Below are positions 1-11,256 of a stretch of DNA of 41,000 bases, in pieces. Location of the stretch: assembly GCA_009760855.2 (NCBI GenBank), contig WPIO01000041.1, forward strand, positions 3,244,001 through 3,285,000. The letters are read 5' to 3'. The notes under the pieces are model-generated. The model worked only from the letters and a program-made list of their open reading frames with translations, did not search any database and was not told the origin of the DNA. The translations under genes were made by a program, and so were the position numbers. Origin of the DNA: Cristatella mucedo (Eukaryota > Bryozoa > Phylactolaemata > Cristatellidae). Positions within the stretch are counted from its first letter, which is position 1, and each line of letters begins with the position of its first letter.

Positions 1-812
1 AAGGACAAGGTTAAGCTGAGATCCCAAGCACGACGAATTGAGCAGCCGCTCAGTGCTGCTCCTCTGCAGCAGCAGGGAACGCCGCTCAGCCGCCTTGTAT
101 TTGCTAGTACTCAAGAGCTGCCAGAAACAGAGGCTCCCTCCTCTCCCCCACCCAGGAGACATGACTAAAGTTCAGTCGCTGCTGCCTCAGCTGCTGCTGC
201 TGCTCATGCATCTCTCTGCTTAGCGAGCTAGCCACAGTTTATGGGGAGTTCTTTGAGAATCCTTTCTGAGCAGTGCTGCTACAGACCTGCAGTCAATGGC
301 AGAGAGCAAGGGCATGTCTGGACATGCCTGAGTCTCACAGAGAGGTCACTCTCTCCACTCATCGCAGTGGCTAAGGACGAATACCCGATGCAGGTCTGGG
401 AAAACAATACGAACAGTGTTATTGAATCTTCTCAAGCAGCGAAAGTGTCAGGTGCCACGGCACCAGGACCAGCAGCAGCCATGGCAGTGCAAGGTCAAGC
501 CGTCCTGAACAGTCCAACTCGTTCGGGTGTGCCACCTAGGTGACTTATTGACCGGTGGAGGAGTAGTGCCAGGCCTAGAGCTGCTGTAGCCGGCCAGGCA
601 GCCAAGATAACGCTGATTGTGCACACCAGGCTGAGCAGCTGTAGTATAGTACAGTAAAAGTACAGTACAGTAGTACTATAGTACTAGTAGCTGAGCAGCT
701 GTAGTGATGCTGAAGCTGCTCACATTGCTTGCTTGGACAAACAGAAGATGTTCACAAACGAGAAGTGCTTGCAAATGCAACGTCCACGCGAGAGAAGTTG
801 TTGTAAATGCAA

Positions 813-814
<2 letters not shown>

Positions 815-876
<62 letters not shown>
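815..876. repeat. (CT)n microsatellite
   Basis: About 31 TC units, followed by CCCTCCTCTG, a short (TCTG)n and CTCTCTCTCTG at 900-910. The Ser/Leu or Glu/Arg open frames that cross it are artefacts. Confidence 0.97.
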
Positions 877-880
<4 letters not shown>

Positions 881-1547
881 CTCTGTCTGTCTGTCTGTGT
901 CTCTCTCTCTGCCGTGGCACTGTACCACTGACAATCATAAGTGTAGCTGGGCAGCTGGCCTTCGAGTTAAAAAAAATAGTGAAGTTGAATAGCCTTCATC
1001 TGCGGCTCGTTCACAGCTGCTGGCTGCAAGCTGCATCGTGACGTCGTCTAAGGATGAGGGGTTGATCCACAGTCCTTGCTAGCTCTTGCCTGAACAAACT
1101 TTATTTCAGGGGGCTGGGCATTAGGCATCGGTCCCAATGCTATCTGCCGTGTAAACGACCGAGCACAGGGCGCCTATCTGGTATGAGCCACATACATACA
1201 GGTATCTGTGCAATTAAGCTAAGCCACATCGACTATGCAGAAGCTACACTTGACAGTTTTCTACAGCATACTCAAAATATATTCTGTTTTCGATATACAC
1301 ATGGCAGCCAACAGATTTTATCTCATTCGATTAACCGATACTGAAGAGCACGGCCGAGTAAAGGGAACAGTTAGGAAGTCAGTTTAGGAAGTAGGAAACA
1401 CACAAGTTACAGCGCAGGACAACTGGCAAAGACGCTCAAGAAGGAGTAAAGATATTTTAGCTTCGAAATACAAGAGTTGCAAATGAATGCCGTTCAGCCC
1501 AACAGCACTGCCAGCTAAGAATGGCCCCAAGGCTGGTGCCACAAAGC

Positions 1548-1549
<2 letters not shown>

Positions 1550-1603
<54 letters not shown>

Positions 1604-1626
1604 ATACCTCTACCTGTGTGTGTGTG
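1550..1626. repeat. (CT)n then (TG)n microsatellites
   Basis: CT tract at 1550-1601 followed after TACATACCTCTACC by a short TG tract ending at about 1626. Confidence 0.95.
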
Positions 1627-2181
1627 CGTGATAACTATATGACTAGTGATCGAGAGCAGCAGCCTAGTGAGCAGCAGCGAGCGACCCCAGCCGTACTGCC
1701 GATGCGATGTATTCAGCACCACATCCGAGCAAGTAGGCACGATCAGTTTGACCTTTGATCTTGACTGCTAGCAGATACCATTGACTAGTATTTGGTGGCT
1801 ATCTTGTCAGAATAGCATTTAGCTGCAATCTCATTCAACGATTGAGGCCCTAGAGCAACAGATCTGCACAGTTTCTGGCTAGCTGTTAGCTTTCAAGCAG
1901 CTGGTTTGGCCCAGTGAGCCTATCAAGCTCAGCCAACGATCTAACCGGTCTGATCCTAGTGACAGCTCTTCCTCCACGAGACTCGAAGCTTGAGGTAGAG
2001 AGCTGCTGGTGCTGCCTCCAACGACTGAGAGCTCCCTCTGGATCTGGCTGGCACCGAGCCATGCTAGGCTCAGCCATTGCCACCGCACCCCGAGATCACA
2101 ACCGAGACTGACTGAATCACTGCATTCCTAATACCTAACCGACCTCCTAATGCAGGTGTTCCAGCATCTGCACATGTGATT

Positions 2182-2193
2182 GGGGGGGGGGGG
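2182..2193. repeat. G12 homopolymer
   Basis: Twelve consecutive G residues in otherwise mixed sequence; length may be affected by sequencing error. Confidence 0.9.
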
Positions 2194-2536
2194 CTAATGC
2201 CATCAACATCAGCAGCAGCAGTCAATCGGCACGTGCCCCGTGCCATCACTGGGCAGCACTGGCTAACTTAACTTGCCGTTCAACGAGCTGCTTCATCTAG
2301 CCGATGTGCATGGTCGTGCTCTACAGAACGGCCAGCTCTGCCAGGCTGAGCCAGGGAATCGACAGCTTCACACTCGGCTTAACATCCAGCAGGCGTGCCT
2401 CGCTGCCTGCCAGGATCCAGGAATTTGGATAGTGCCAGGTAAGCTATGCTATGAGATCTCCAGAGAAGCCGCGAGGCCTCAAAGGTTCAGTCTCATCTGT
2501 CCTTGACAAGGTGTACGCCTAGTCAATCAAGGCTGA

Positions 2537-2960
2537 CGTAATGTAATGCATCTCCATCTGTAACTCCACGAAGCCATACAGACTATGTGGGCGTTACACA
2601 GGAGAGTTTTGTATAGCCCACTCACAGCCTATGCGGCTTTCAGTACGCATTCGGTAGCCAAAAGACTTCGTCTCACGAAACAAAGAGAAAGTGGAAACCA
2701 TAGCAGAGTCAGGTGAGCAGTTGAGGTAGTGAGTAGCATGGAAGTAGCAGCTCAGGACCGCTAGAAAGGATGAGCCGTAGTCGGCAGCAGGAGAGTAGTT
2801 GTCGTTGTGTAAGAATCGTGGAAGTGAGTTCCACAGTCTAGAACCTGCAGTGCTAAATCTTTTGTCGCCAACGGTCTTCAAGCTGAGAAATGGAACAGCT
2901 AATTTATTGTCCATACAGGACCTGAGAGCACGAGGAGGCTGATACAGCAGTTCAAGGCTG
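2537..2960 (-). mobile_element. LINE-B 3' fragment (RT C-terminus plus tail)
   Basis: Translated on the minus strand, the last about 115 codons match the C-terminal region of the other LINE-B copies. Landmarks are ELLYQ, RALRSC, LKTVGD, RLWNSLP, SPAADYG, CYFHATHYLN and YRMRTESR. A short non-coding end and a TAATGTAATG tail follow at about 2539-2550. It is the closest relative here to the copy at 36.1-36.8 kb. The sequence upstream of about 2960 remains open to 3202 but does not match the family, so the element is truncated or rearranged there. It lacks an RT catalytic core and is a dead copy. Confidence 0.75.
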
Positions 2961-3240
2961 CTGAGTTTGCCAACTCTACCAGCAGCAGTGGCCGTGGAGA
3001 TGAAGACCACGGAGCCAAGCCGGCTTATCTTCCTTTGATCGGAGCCTCGGCAGGGCCCTGCTAAAGTAAGCTCGGTCTCCCTCTCTCTTCTGCTCAGTTT
3101 GATTGCAATCAAGTCGAGATCAGTTCCTATAGCAATGAAGCCGTGCAACCTGACTGTAGACAATGCCTTGGGCTCTCTGGATAGCAGCCTCGACAGCATC
3201 ACAGGCTACTGCAACCCATTCGGTGAAGCCTGATGCTGTT
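2961..3240. other. Unassigned stretch between two LINE fragments
   Basis: This 280 bp piece separates the LINE-B and LINE-A fragments. An open minus-strand frame runs through it and into the LINE-B fragment, but its predicted residues match no family I recognise and carry no domain or splice signal I can support. It may be older, diverged LINE sequence. Confidence 0.4.
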
Positions 3241-3247
3241 TTCGGGC

Positions 3248-4140
3248 TATAATAATAATAACAATAATAATAGTAATAATAATAATACATTCGTTTAGCA
3301 CCATCAGAGAAGTGAATCTCTTATTAGGCACTTTACATATGCTGTGAAGGAAGCATGACCAAATGGCTAATGGTAACATCCAGATGCCCACAAGCATAAT
3401 AATGTTAATAGATGGCATGCACAGTGTCAACAAGCAAAATATGGTTAGCGGTAGTGGTTGCCCACAGAGTAAGCATGCTTTAGCTCACAAAGGACAAGTC
3501 GCCAGGATCCAGCTAATGTTTTGTGAGAAGCATGTGCATTTTTAGCTTCTTTTTAAATGCCATCAAGTCAGGGCATATCGTGACGTTAGTCCGAAATGAG
3601 TTCGAGCCTTTGGGAGCATACGAACTTACATATACTGCACAGTCTCCAAGTGTTTGAGGTTGTAACGAACTGAGCTGTTATAGTAAAATACAACTCCTAG
3701 CCGGTGGAGGAGTATATCTGATAAGTATGGTGGAGCCAGAGAATAAAGGGACCTAAAAGTGAGTTACCGAACCTTGGAGTCAATGCACTGCTTGATTGAA
3801 AGCCAGTGCAGGTCGGCTAGAAGTGGCGTGATGTGGCAACGGTGACGTTCACGTCAAACAGGCCTAGCCTGCAGAGTTGTGCACCAACTGTAAGTGCCTG
3901 ATTGCGTGGGCCAGTAGACCAGACAGCAGTGAGTTAAAGAAGTCAAGTCGGGGATGTCGCATGCACAGACCAATTTAAATGTTCTATCCCTGTCTGTCTA
4001 AGCAAGCCCGAATTGTAGAAATGATATGCAGCTGAACGAAGGTAGACTTAACTGCGGAGCTGATGAGGTCTGTCATATTAATTTCGTATAGATGCTACAA
4101 AGGATATACTAGTAGAGCCGATTTTGAGCACTAATCTTTC
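3248..4140 (-). mobile_element. LINE-A, 5'-truncated copy (C-terminal RT region and 3' UTR)
   Basis: On the plus strand it starts with the reverse-complemented tail (TAA)n at 3248-3287. It then has the family-A 3' end (GAGAAGTGAATCTCT), about 230 bp of 3' UTR with AT-rich scraps, and the decayed C-terminal RT region ending near 4140. It aligns along nearly its whole length with the copy at 17295-18246, including the GTCAAGTCAGGG and CTCCAAGT...TTTGAGG blocks. Many stops and frameshifts are present. The EN domain and RT core are absent, as usual for 5'-truncated LINE insertions of the L2/CR1 type. Confidence 0.75.
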
Positions 4141-5950
4141 ATCGGGAGGTGCACCCCGGTGGAACCATCATCGCTCGACCGAAGTGGCTCCGGCCAACGG
4201 GGAAGCACGGCCACGAGGCTTCGCCGAGAAGAAATCGTTGAAGCAAGCGGCAGCAGCTGGAAGCTTCATCGAGCTTAGCCTCATGTGGGCACACAGCCTC
4301 TGCCCCCCTCCCGGCCAGTCCACCAGGAAGTTTGCAGCGCAAGCACCGATCGGCAGTGCGACACTGCCTACCTCTTCTACCTATCAGAAGTGAAGTAATT
4401 CCCAAACCCTTTGAAAATCCCGCGAAGGCAGGCTGCTCGTTAAGGACTACCGGCAAATATAGCAGAGCGAAAGAAAGAAGTCACCGGCGGCCGCGACCGG
4501 CGGCCGCTGCACCAACGATGGGGCTTTCTCACAGGCTCAGAGAGCTCGCCGCTAAGCGGCAGCGGCGGCAGCTGGCATACAGCCAGGACGCGTCGCAAGC
4601 TCCTGCTATCTCGTACCGCCGCCTGAGCAGCTTTATCTCGATGCAGACTTGACTGCCAAGGCTGTCGGCCCAGGTCCACTTTGCCGGGCAACAAAGGCGT
4701 GAAGGAAAACCAAGAGCTGACACGTCCAGCTGCCGCCCGCCGCTACGGCTCCGAGCTAAGTGCAGCAGGCCCAGCGCCAGCAGCAGCACCACCCGCCGGC
4801 ACGCGGCTGCCTCCTTGCTCACGGTGGGGCAGCAGGGAAGTGTTCCTATAGAAAGTGTTATTAATACTCGCAGTGGTGTTGCCCGAAGAAAACCGAAGAA
4901 AAGATTGCAGCAGCCTCCTTAAATAGGGCGCCTGCTTGAAACCGGATGGAAGTGGTGCAGCTGGCCATATGGGAGAGGACTGGAAGAAATGCTCACTTCA
5001 TCTCAATGCCCTGGCCGAGTAAGCAGAAAGATGCTAGATAAATGAACAGGTCCACAGTTTGCACAAAGCTTAGACAGCCAGCCGGCCAGCCTCGGAAAGC
5101 AATCTGCCAGAGCTCTTAGGCAAACGAGCCAGCCTGCCACAAATCCCCCTCTGGGATGAATGAAGAGTTGCCGGCACTTCTGTGCAGCCTCTTTCCACTT
5201 CTGCCTTCTGCTTTCCTCGTCGGCACCTTCCGGTAGCACAGCTGGAGCAACTCGTGGCCGCCCCTTCCAAAGCCAAATGAAGCTTGCCAGACGATGGGAC
5301 GGGGAGGGAGGAGAGGCTATTTCCAGCCATTGTGATTTGCTTCGCAGCACAGCAGCTTGCCAGTTTACCGAGTTCGCACGGTACAGTCTCAGTTAGTTAT
5401 CCTTTATTTTAGGATGCATCAGTCTCATATAACAGCCGAACCTGTTTACTCAAAGGCAGCCGTGCAGCAGCACGGCTGCCTTTGAGTGTGAAATCTGGCT
5501 GGCTGTGCTGATGCTGCACGAGGCCACACACGATTTAACTATCTAGTCGGAAAAAAGTGGATTCATTTTTGTAGCTAGCAACGGCCCTACGGCTGTTTAC
5601 ATCTCGGTCTCACTTGTTTAACGACAGCAGCACCTGCTTTCGTTTTGTTTTTTCTCTCTCTTTCTTTTTCTCTCTTTCTCTGTCGGCTTGTTTGTTTGCC
5701 CATGCCTGCCTTTGAGCATTTTAGATTCCTTTGCACAGCCCCGTGCACCGATATGACTGCTGAGGCACCTGCTTCACTGCGTCTAATAACAATGGCGGCG
5801 AAGAAAATGCCACAGCGCCATGCTCCTTTCAGGTAGGCAAGTCCAGCTAAGGAAAGCGCAGTGCAAGACAGCCAGCTAGGGCCTTACCGTGGTTGGCCGT
5901 TGCGGCTTCCGGCACGCTTCCATCCTGGCCGCCAGCCGGCATATGCCCAC
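4141..5950. other. No gene recognised (inferred intron 2)
   Basis: Moderately GC-rich sequence between LINE-A and exon 2. Several 80-115-codon frames overlap on both strands without matching anything. It contains the 18-bp palindrome and a TTTCTCTC pyrimidine stretch at 5648-5682. The 4456-4139 minus frame is Cys-rich but not VWC-like. Confidence 0.45.
5448..5487. repeat. Perfect 18-bp inverted repeat with 4-nt loop
   Basis: ACTCAAAGGCAGCCGTGC (5448-5465), loop AGCA, GCACGGCTGCCTTTGAGT (5470-5487). All 18 base pairs are perfect. It lies in intron 2 of the CRIM1-like gene, about 460 bp past exon 2. It is too short and too perfect for a typical miRNA precursor; a recently formed palindrome or cruciform site is likelier. 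Confidence 0.9.
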
Positions 5951-6106
5951 CTCGACGGCTGTAGACAGCAGTTCGACAGGCTTCCGGCGAATTGTAGGGG
6001 AACTCTTTCGTACACGATTCGCCACACTGACAATCGCGGCCATCGATGGCATCACAGCCGTAGCGTGTTGGCCCTTTGCATGCTGGCAAATAAAAGTCGC
6101 AGGTTT
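5951..6106 (-). CDS. CRIM1-like gene, exon 2: six-cysteine module after the IGFBP domain
   Basis: Open minus-strand exon, about 52 codons, with cysteine spacing C-x7-C-x7-C-x-C-x3-C-x11-C. It also carries an Ile-Asp-Gly before the CxC pair, a Phe and Ser in the x11 loop, and Arg-Thr-Ala after the last Cys. As I recall it, human CRIM1 just after its IGFBP domain has C-x7-C-x6-C-x-C-x5-C-x11-C with the same Ile-x-Gly, Phe, Ser and Ala landmarks. One extra Cys lies near the exon start. The donor is GAG|GTGGGC (intron from 5950). Two acceptors fit: CAG ending at 6107 (exon from 6106, 52 codons) or CAG ending at 6125 (exon from 6124, 58 codons). Both give phase 1, matching the end of exon 1, and both leave a phase 1-1 symmetric exon. 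The pyrimidine tracts are weak, so the exact left boundary is uncertain. The module has no Kazal pattern, which argues against HTRA1 or IGFBP7. Confidence 0.68.
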
Positions 6107-6124
6107 CTGTAGTCACGAGCCACG

Positions 6125-7346
<1,222 letters not shown>

Positions 7347-7497
7347 CACGTGCATAGCGCCCTAAGAGAAAATAATCTCTGTTCCGGTGCTTCACATATG
7401 CCACGGGTCTCAAGCCCACGACCTCGGTAATCAAATAAATTCACATTTGACCTTGATTCAAAGCGAGCGCCTCAACCACTGGGCCAAACCGGAGCTG
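7347..7497 (-). mobile_element. tRNA-derived SINE with LINE-like 3' end
   Basis: Read on the minus strand, the element starts with a tRNA-like head containing an A-box-like TGGCCCAGTGGTTGAGGCGC and a B-box-like GGGCTTGAGACCC. It then has CATATGTGAAGCACC and the end AGAGATTATTTTCTCTTAGGGCGCTATGC, and finally a (TA)n tail. The 3' end is recognisably the same as the LINE-A terminus (AGAGATTAAGTTCTCTGAGGGCGCT). It carries no coding sequence and would depend on LINE proteins. The head is better preserved than in the copies near 8 kb. Confidence 0.75.
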
Positions 7498-7510
7498 CCG
7501 GCTTAAGTAA

Positions 7511-7542
7511 ACAGTTCCGACCAAACGATCGATCGGAACTGT
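7511..7542. repeat. 10-bp inverted repeat
   Basis: ACAGTTCCGA (7511-7520) pairs with TCGGAACTGT (7533-7542), loop 12 nt, just beyond the SINE head. Possibly chance. Confidence 0.6.
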
Positions 7543-7905
7543 GAAGGGCAACTTCCTTAGAAAAGAGTTGTGGATGACAGCAAGATGACAGCATTTGTCG
7601 AGACGAAACTGCACATCGTGAAAGCTAGTTTGTGGGATAGTCTTGCGTTCAGACCGAGAGTGCATAGCATGGTGTGGCAAAGCGATGCCTGCGGCTGCAC
7701 CGAGCCGCACTTGCCATCGGCCGTTAGGCAAACATTTCCGCCTTTAACTGGTGTACATCGATGTCCAAGTCAAAAGTGCACATTCCGTGATTATTCTAGG
7801 GGACTGCATGACAGAAGTTGGAACCCCCTTCCTCCAACCACCCACTTGTTTTATTGCCCTAAAACTTGCACGAATAGTGGATGAAAGAAATTAAGGAATA
7901 TATAA

Positions 7906-8026
7906 TCCATTTATAAAAAGCCCTAACCGAGCTTGATCTCTACACGTTTTAAAAAATGTCGCTGGGCTCGAGCTCAAGACTTCGGTACTCATACACATGC
8001 ATCTTAACCCATGGACCAAATCTGGC
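7906..8026 (-). mobile_element. Degraded tRNA-derived SINE
   Basis: Diverged minus-strand copy. In plus orientation it keeps the LINE-like end (GCCCTAACCGAGCTTGATCTCT), the B-box region (TGGGCTCGAGCTCAAGACTTCGG) and the A-box region (CTTAACCCATGGACCAAAT). No clear tail repeat remains; only TATAATCCATTTATAAAAAG borders it. Confidence 0.6.
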
Positions 8027-8051
8027 AAGACTCTATTCAGCTTAAGCAAAT

Positions 8052-8209
8052 AATGAATTGGCTCGTGGGTAAGGCACGATAGCCTTCAACGACCAAGGTC
8101 GTGGGCCTTCAACGACCAGGGTCGTGGTGGATGGGGCTCGACCATGCCGGCATATGTAAAGCTGCTGGATAGAGATCAAGTTCTCTCAGGGATTCTATAC
8201 AAATGAATT
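8052..8209 (+). mobile_element. Degraded tRNA-derived SINE with internal 24-bp duplication
   Basis: Plus-strand copy with a decayed head (TTGGCTCGTGGGTAAGGC), a direct duplication of CCTTCAACGACCAAGGTCGTGG at about 8091-8136, a B-box-like GGGGCTCGACC, then GCATATGTAAAGC. It ends in AGAGATCAAGTTCTCTCAGGG and ATACAAATGAATT, matching the LINE-A end. It faces the minus-strand copy just to its left, so the two SINEs are head to head. Confidence 0.6.
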
Positions 8210-8518
8210 ACTTAGTTTTTTACATTTTCTTTTTAAATCTCTTCTGCACTTTCAGCCGATGTCCTGCCCACCACGCCCACCGTGGCAGCAGCAATCAAAC
8301 TTCCTAAGGAGGCTGCACACGATACATAGACGACAATAACAGGGTCATATTCAAAGATTGGCAATATCTGCCTACATTCAGTAATGCCTAAACACCTGTG
8401 CTTTAGCAAAGACAGACAAAAGTGACAAAGGCAAATGCAGACAGACAATGGGTGGCAGATAAAAAAGAGACCTAGTGGTAACGTTCGAGCTAAAAACTAT
8501 GCTGCCTTTACGTAGGTA

Positions 8519-8618
8519 TGTACCTCCACAAAACCACCAGGATTAAGGGGGTGTTGAGCAGGAAAGTTTTCTGTAGAGCACTTACAGCCTGGGCAGCTTT
8601 TGGTGCACATTCGGATAT
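8519..8618 (-). mobile_element. LINE-B 3'-end scrap
   Basis: About 100 bp matching the last part of LINE-B in reverse orientation. Shared landmarks are ACCTCCACAAAACCACCAGGATTAA, GCAGGAAAGTTTTCTGTAGAGCACTTACAGCC and GGTGCACATTCGG, which also occur at 2.55-2.65, 33.07 and 37.03 kb. No tail repeat remains. Confidence 0.6.
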
Positions 8619-8854
8619 GACTACGGTTATGGCTACGAGATGTGAAGTGAACAACGAGATGTGAAGCCAACATCGAGGTGCGAAATGAACAGCGTTAGTG
8701 GTAAGAGGGGCTTTATCAACTTGCAGGCAGCAACTTCTAGGCCGAACGAATTGCTGGCTAACCCCGAGAGCTCTCTCCCAACAAGCTAATGGCTTGGCCA
8801 GCGTGATTTCAGTCTTTCTCTTGTTGAAAAACTGCACATATTCGTGTCTCCGTA

Positions 8855-9850
8855 AAGCCCCTTCGACTTGTATCCTAGGTAAACTAATTGTAGAGTCACG
8901 ACATGTGACCTTCCTTGAGAGATTGCCCCAGATTTGTGCACATGAAGTCGCTACCCTAATAAATCTAGTAAGAAGGGCTCGTCAAGTTAAGACCCTATTC
9001 CATCCCTGCGGTGGACTTCACTGGCAGACAAACTTAGTCTAGCCATAACTCAGATTTTTGGTGCTTCTCTTGATAACGGGTTGTTCTCAAGTCTTCAAGT
9101 CGACCATCGTTCGACCGACACTTCAAAAGCCTGGATTGGATTCAAAAGTCTTGGCCACCATCACACAGTTTCCCTTTTTCCTTTTCTTTGTCACAGATTC
9201 TAGAGAAATTGTTACTAAGCAGCTTGTAGCACATATTAAAAAAATAAATTGTCAGAAATATGCCAGTCTCGATTCAAGCAACACCACTCCACTGAAACTG
9301 CTTTCCTCCGTGTAGCCAACCACATCCTATGCAGCAACGATGACGGGAATGTCACTGCCCTGGCACTGCTGGATCTACTAGCTGCCTTTGATGCTATTGA
9401 ACATGATATCCTACTTGAACTATTGAGAACAGCGATCGGTCTGGCAGAAGAGGCACTGGCATGGTTCAAATCGTATTAGCCCGATCATGTTCACTTTGTG
9501 TCGTGTTGGGGTCAAGTCTCATTTACCAGACCACCTGTCACCTGTGGAGTCCCACAAGGGTCCATCCTCGGTCCTTTGCTCTTCTCCATTTATACTGAAC
9601 CTCTGGGAAAAGTGATCAGAGCCCACGGGATCTGAGCCCACGGGATCTGAGCCCACGGGATCTGAGCCAACGGGATCGGCTATCACTTTTATGGTGACGA
9701 TACTCAGCTGTATATGCCATTTAAACCGTCGGAATCTGCTGCAGCGACTGATAAACTGAATGCTTGCCTTGCTGACATTCGATCCCGGATGTCGGCAAAT
9801 TTCCATAAACTAAATGGTGATGAAACGACGTGTCTAGCCTGCTCCGACTG
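8855..9850 (+). mobile_element. LINE-A reverse transcriptase relic
   Basis: Plus-strand remains of an L2/CR1-type RT spread over two frames. Landmarks in order are an RPTLQKPGLD motif near 9115-9145, a degraded PVSNLPFLSK-like stretch, VTKQLVAHI near 9213, FKQHHSTETAFLRV (9266-9310) and LALLDLLAAFDAIEHD (9360-9408). They continue with [14 protein letters not shown] near 9545, and YHFYGDDTQLY near 9682-9715, where YGDD holds the catalytic Asp pair in place of the usual YADD. Stops and frameshifts and a 15-bp tandem expansion just before the YGDD box make it non-functional. The EN domain and 3' tail are not recognisable. Confidence 0.8.
9619..9677. repeat. 15-bp tandem repeat inside the RT relic
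   Basis: Four copies of AGCCCACGGGATCTG, the last diverged and shortened, lie immediately upstream of the YGDD-encoding segment. In the RT frame each unit encodes Ala-His-Gly-Ile-stop, so the expansion is in frame by length but adds three stop codons. It must have arisen after the copy was already inactive, or have killed it. Confidence 0.92.
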
Positions 9851-10418
9851 CTTAGTAGAAGCGATCACATAGGGATACAAATAATGTCAGTGACATTTGT
9901 TTGGCACCCTAGTGAACTCCTTACTCTTCCGGACGGCTTACAAGGTGGATGTAATACATCGTGAAAATGATATACAGGGACTTGGGGGGGGTCACGCATA
10001 GACATGACGACTAATGGTGCTGCTGCTGCTGAGTGATGTACGAATATATTTCGGGCTTCAGGTCGGCATGGGCAAGTGATGACTCAGGTGGCCTATTAAC
10101 AAAGAGACTCGAGTAGGGCAATCCATCGTCAGTGGGTGGTTAGCTTAACGAGTTGCAGGCGATCTTTTGACCAGCGTGCCAAACAGAGCAGGCAGGTCGA
10201 GTCATCAACATTAAGAATAGCAGAAAGCTGCCAATTCGTGGCCAGTGGCCATGCTTTGATGTGGTTGCATCCATTTTGCTGGTAAGCCAACTGGTGCGAG
10301 ACAGCTGAGGCCAGCTATGCCACCCAGACGCAGACACTGGCAGGCTGCTGCCGATCGTGCCCCCCCCCCCCGGGAGAGAGAGAGCACCGTGAGCTTCCGT
10401 TTCCACGTCCTCCTTCCT
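9851..10418. other. No feature recognised
   Basis: Intronic sequence with a C11 run near 10360-10371. A minus-strand 88-codon frame has no signature. Confidence 0.45.
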
Positions 10419-10567
10419 TAATAATAATAATAATAATTCATTTGTATAGCACGCTAAGAGAACTTAATCTCTATTTAGGTGCTTCACATATGCCACGGGG
10501 CTCGAGCCCACGACCACGGTCAGACCTTGGTCAAGCCGAGCAAGTTGACCATTGGGCCAAACCGGGC
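10419..10567 (-). mobile_element. tRNA-derived SINE with (ATT)n tail
   Basis: Minus-strand SINE. In plus orientation it begins with (TAA)n at 10420-10437, then CATTTGTATAGCACGCTAAG, GAACTTAATCTCTATTTAGG, CACATATGCCACGGGGCTCG (the B-box region, GGCTCGAGCC) and the A-box region ATTGGGCCAAACCGG. Unlike the 7.3 and 27.4 kb copies it carries the triplet tail typical of LINE-A, not a (TA)n tail. Confidence 0.72.
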
Positions 10568-11195
10568 GGCCTTCCTTCCACCGACAAGCTGCATGGATGC
10601 CAAATGGTACAGAAGCAAACGACATTTTGAGTGAAACTCCTCCCTCCTCCTCCCTGCCCCCCCCCCCGGGCTATAGTACCACACCATCGACAAGGTCCAG
10701 CAGACCATTTGGGGGGCCGAGGCCTTTCAGCAAAAGAAGGCAGCAGCGGGACAAACTGTTTTAGCACACAGTACTGCTTCCTTTGAGAGCTCCTCTTTGC
10801 ACTGGACGGCACGTGGAAGACTTGCCTTTCGAGCTAGCGAAATTGGGCTGGCCTCGGCACTCGACGACTCTGCCTTGATTCAGCCTTCAGATCAATCTGA
10901 CATCTGATAGCAGGCCGATCTACCGTGCAATGCCAGCAGCCATGTCACGATCAAAGCGTGTCACCAACACCCGTCATGTAATCCAATGCTCATCCAGCAT
11001 GTGCATAGGCTCACTGCACTGGCAAAAGCTCAAGGTTGGCCCCAAGTTCATCCATGTACTTTAGCAAGCCATAAAAGATGCAGCAGCGTAAACTTCAAAC
11101 CTAGCAAGTAAGTTCCGTTTAGTTTTAGAGCTAATCATGCCACAGAGTCAGCATTGGTTTTGGGTAAGTAAAAACCTTCCCGTGAAAGAAGACTT

Positions 11196-11256
11196 AATAA
11201 TAATAATAAAACATTTGCATAGCACTCCCAGAGAACTTTCAATCTGTTTAGGTAAA
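11196..11256 (-). mobile_element. LINE-A or SINE 3'-end scrap
   Basis: About 60 bp: (AATAAT)n, then CATTTGCATAGCACTCCCAG and GAACTTTCAATCTGTTTAGG. This is the reverse complement of the shared LINE/SINE terminus. It abuts a plus-strand LINE-A body, so two elements meet here in opposite orientation. Confidence 0.6.

Larger units (their letters stand above)
1..2536. other. No gene recognised (intron 2 or flank of CRIM1-like gene)
   Basis: Apart from the (CT)n, (TG)n and G12 tracts listed, it shows a duplicated GCTGAGCAGCTGTAGT at about 630 and 689 flanking AGTACAGTAC-type steps and a 14-bp palindrome AGTACTATAGTACT. Open frames up to 100 codons (241-543) have no recognisable signature. On the minus strand I looked for CRIM1-type VWC exons and saw none. 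Confidence 0.5.

Noticed and set aside
4139-4456. Cysteine-containing minus-strand frame as a further CRIM1 exon
   Set aside because: It has a CC pair and several Cys but the spacing does not fit a VWC or antistasin repeat, and no consistent phase-1 splice sites frame it.
5448-5487. miRNA precursor or rho-independent terminator
   Set aside because: The stem is only 18 bp with a 4-nt loop and no mismatches, unlike a miRNA precursor; bacterial terminators do not apply.
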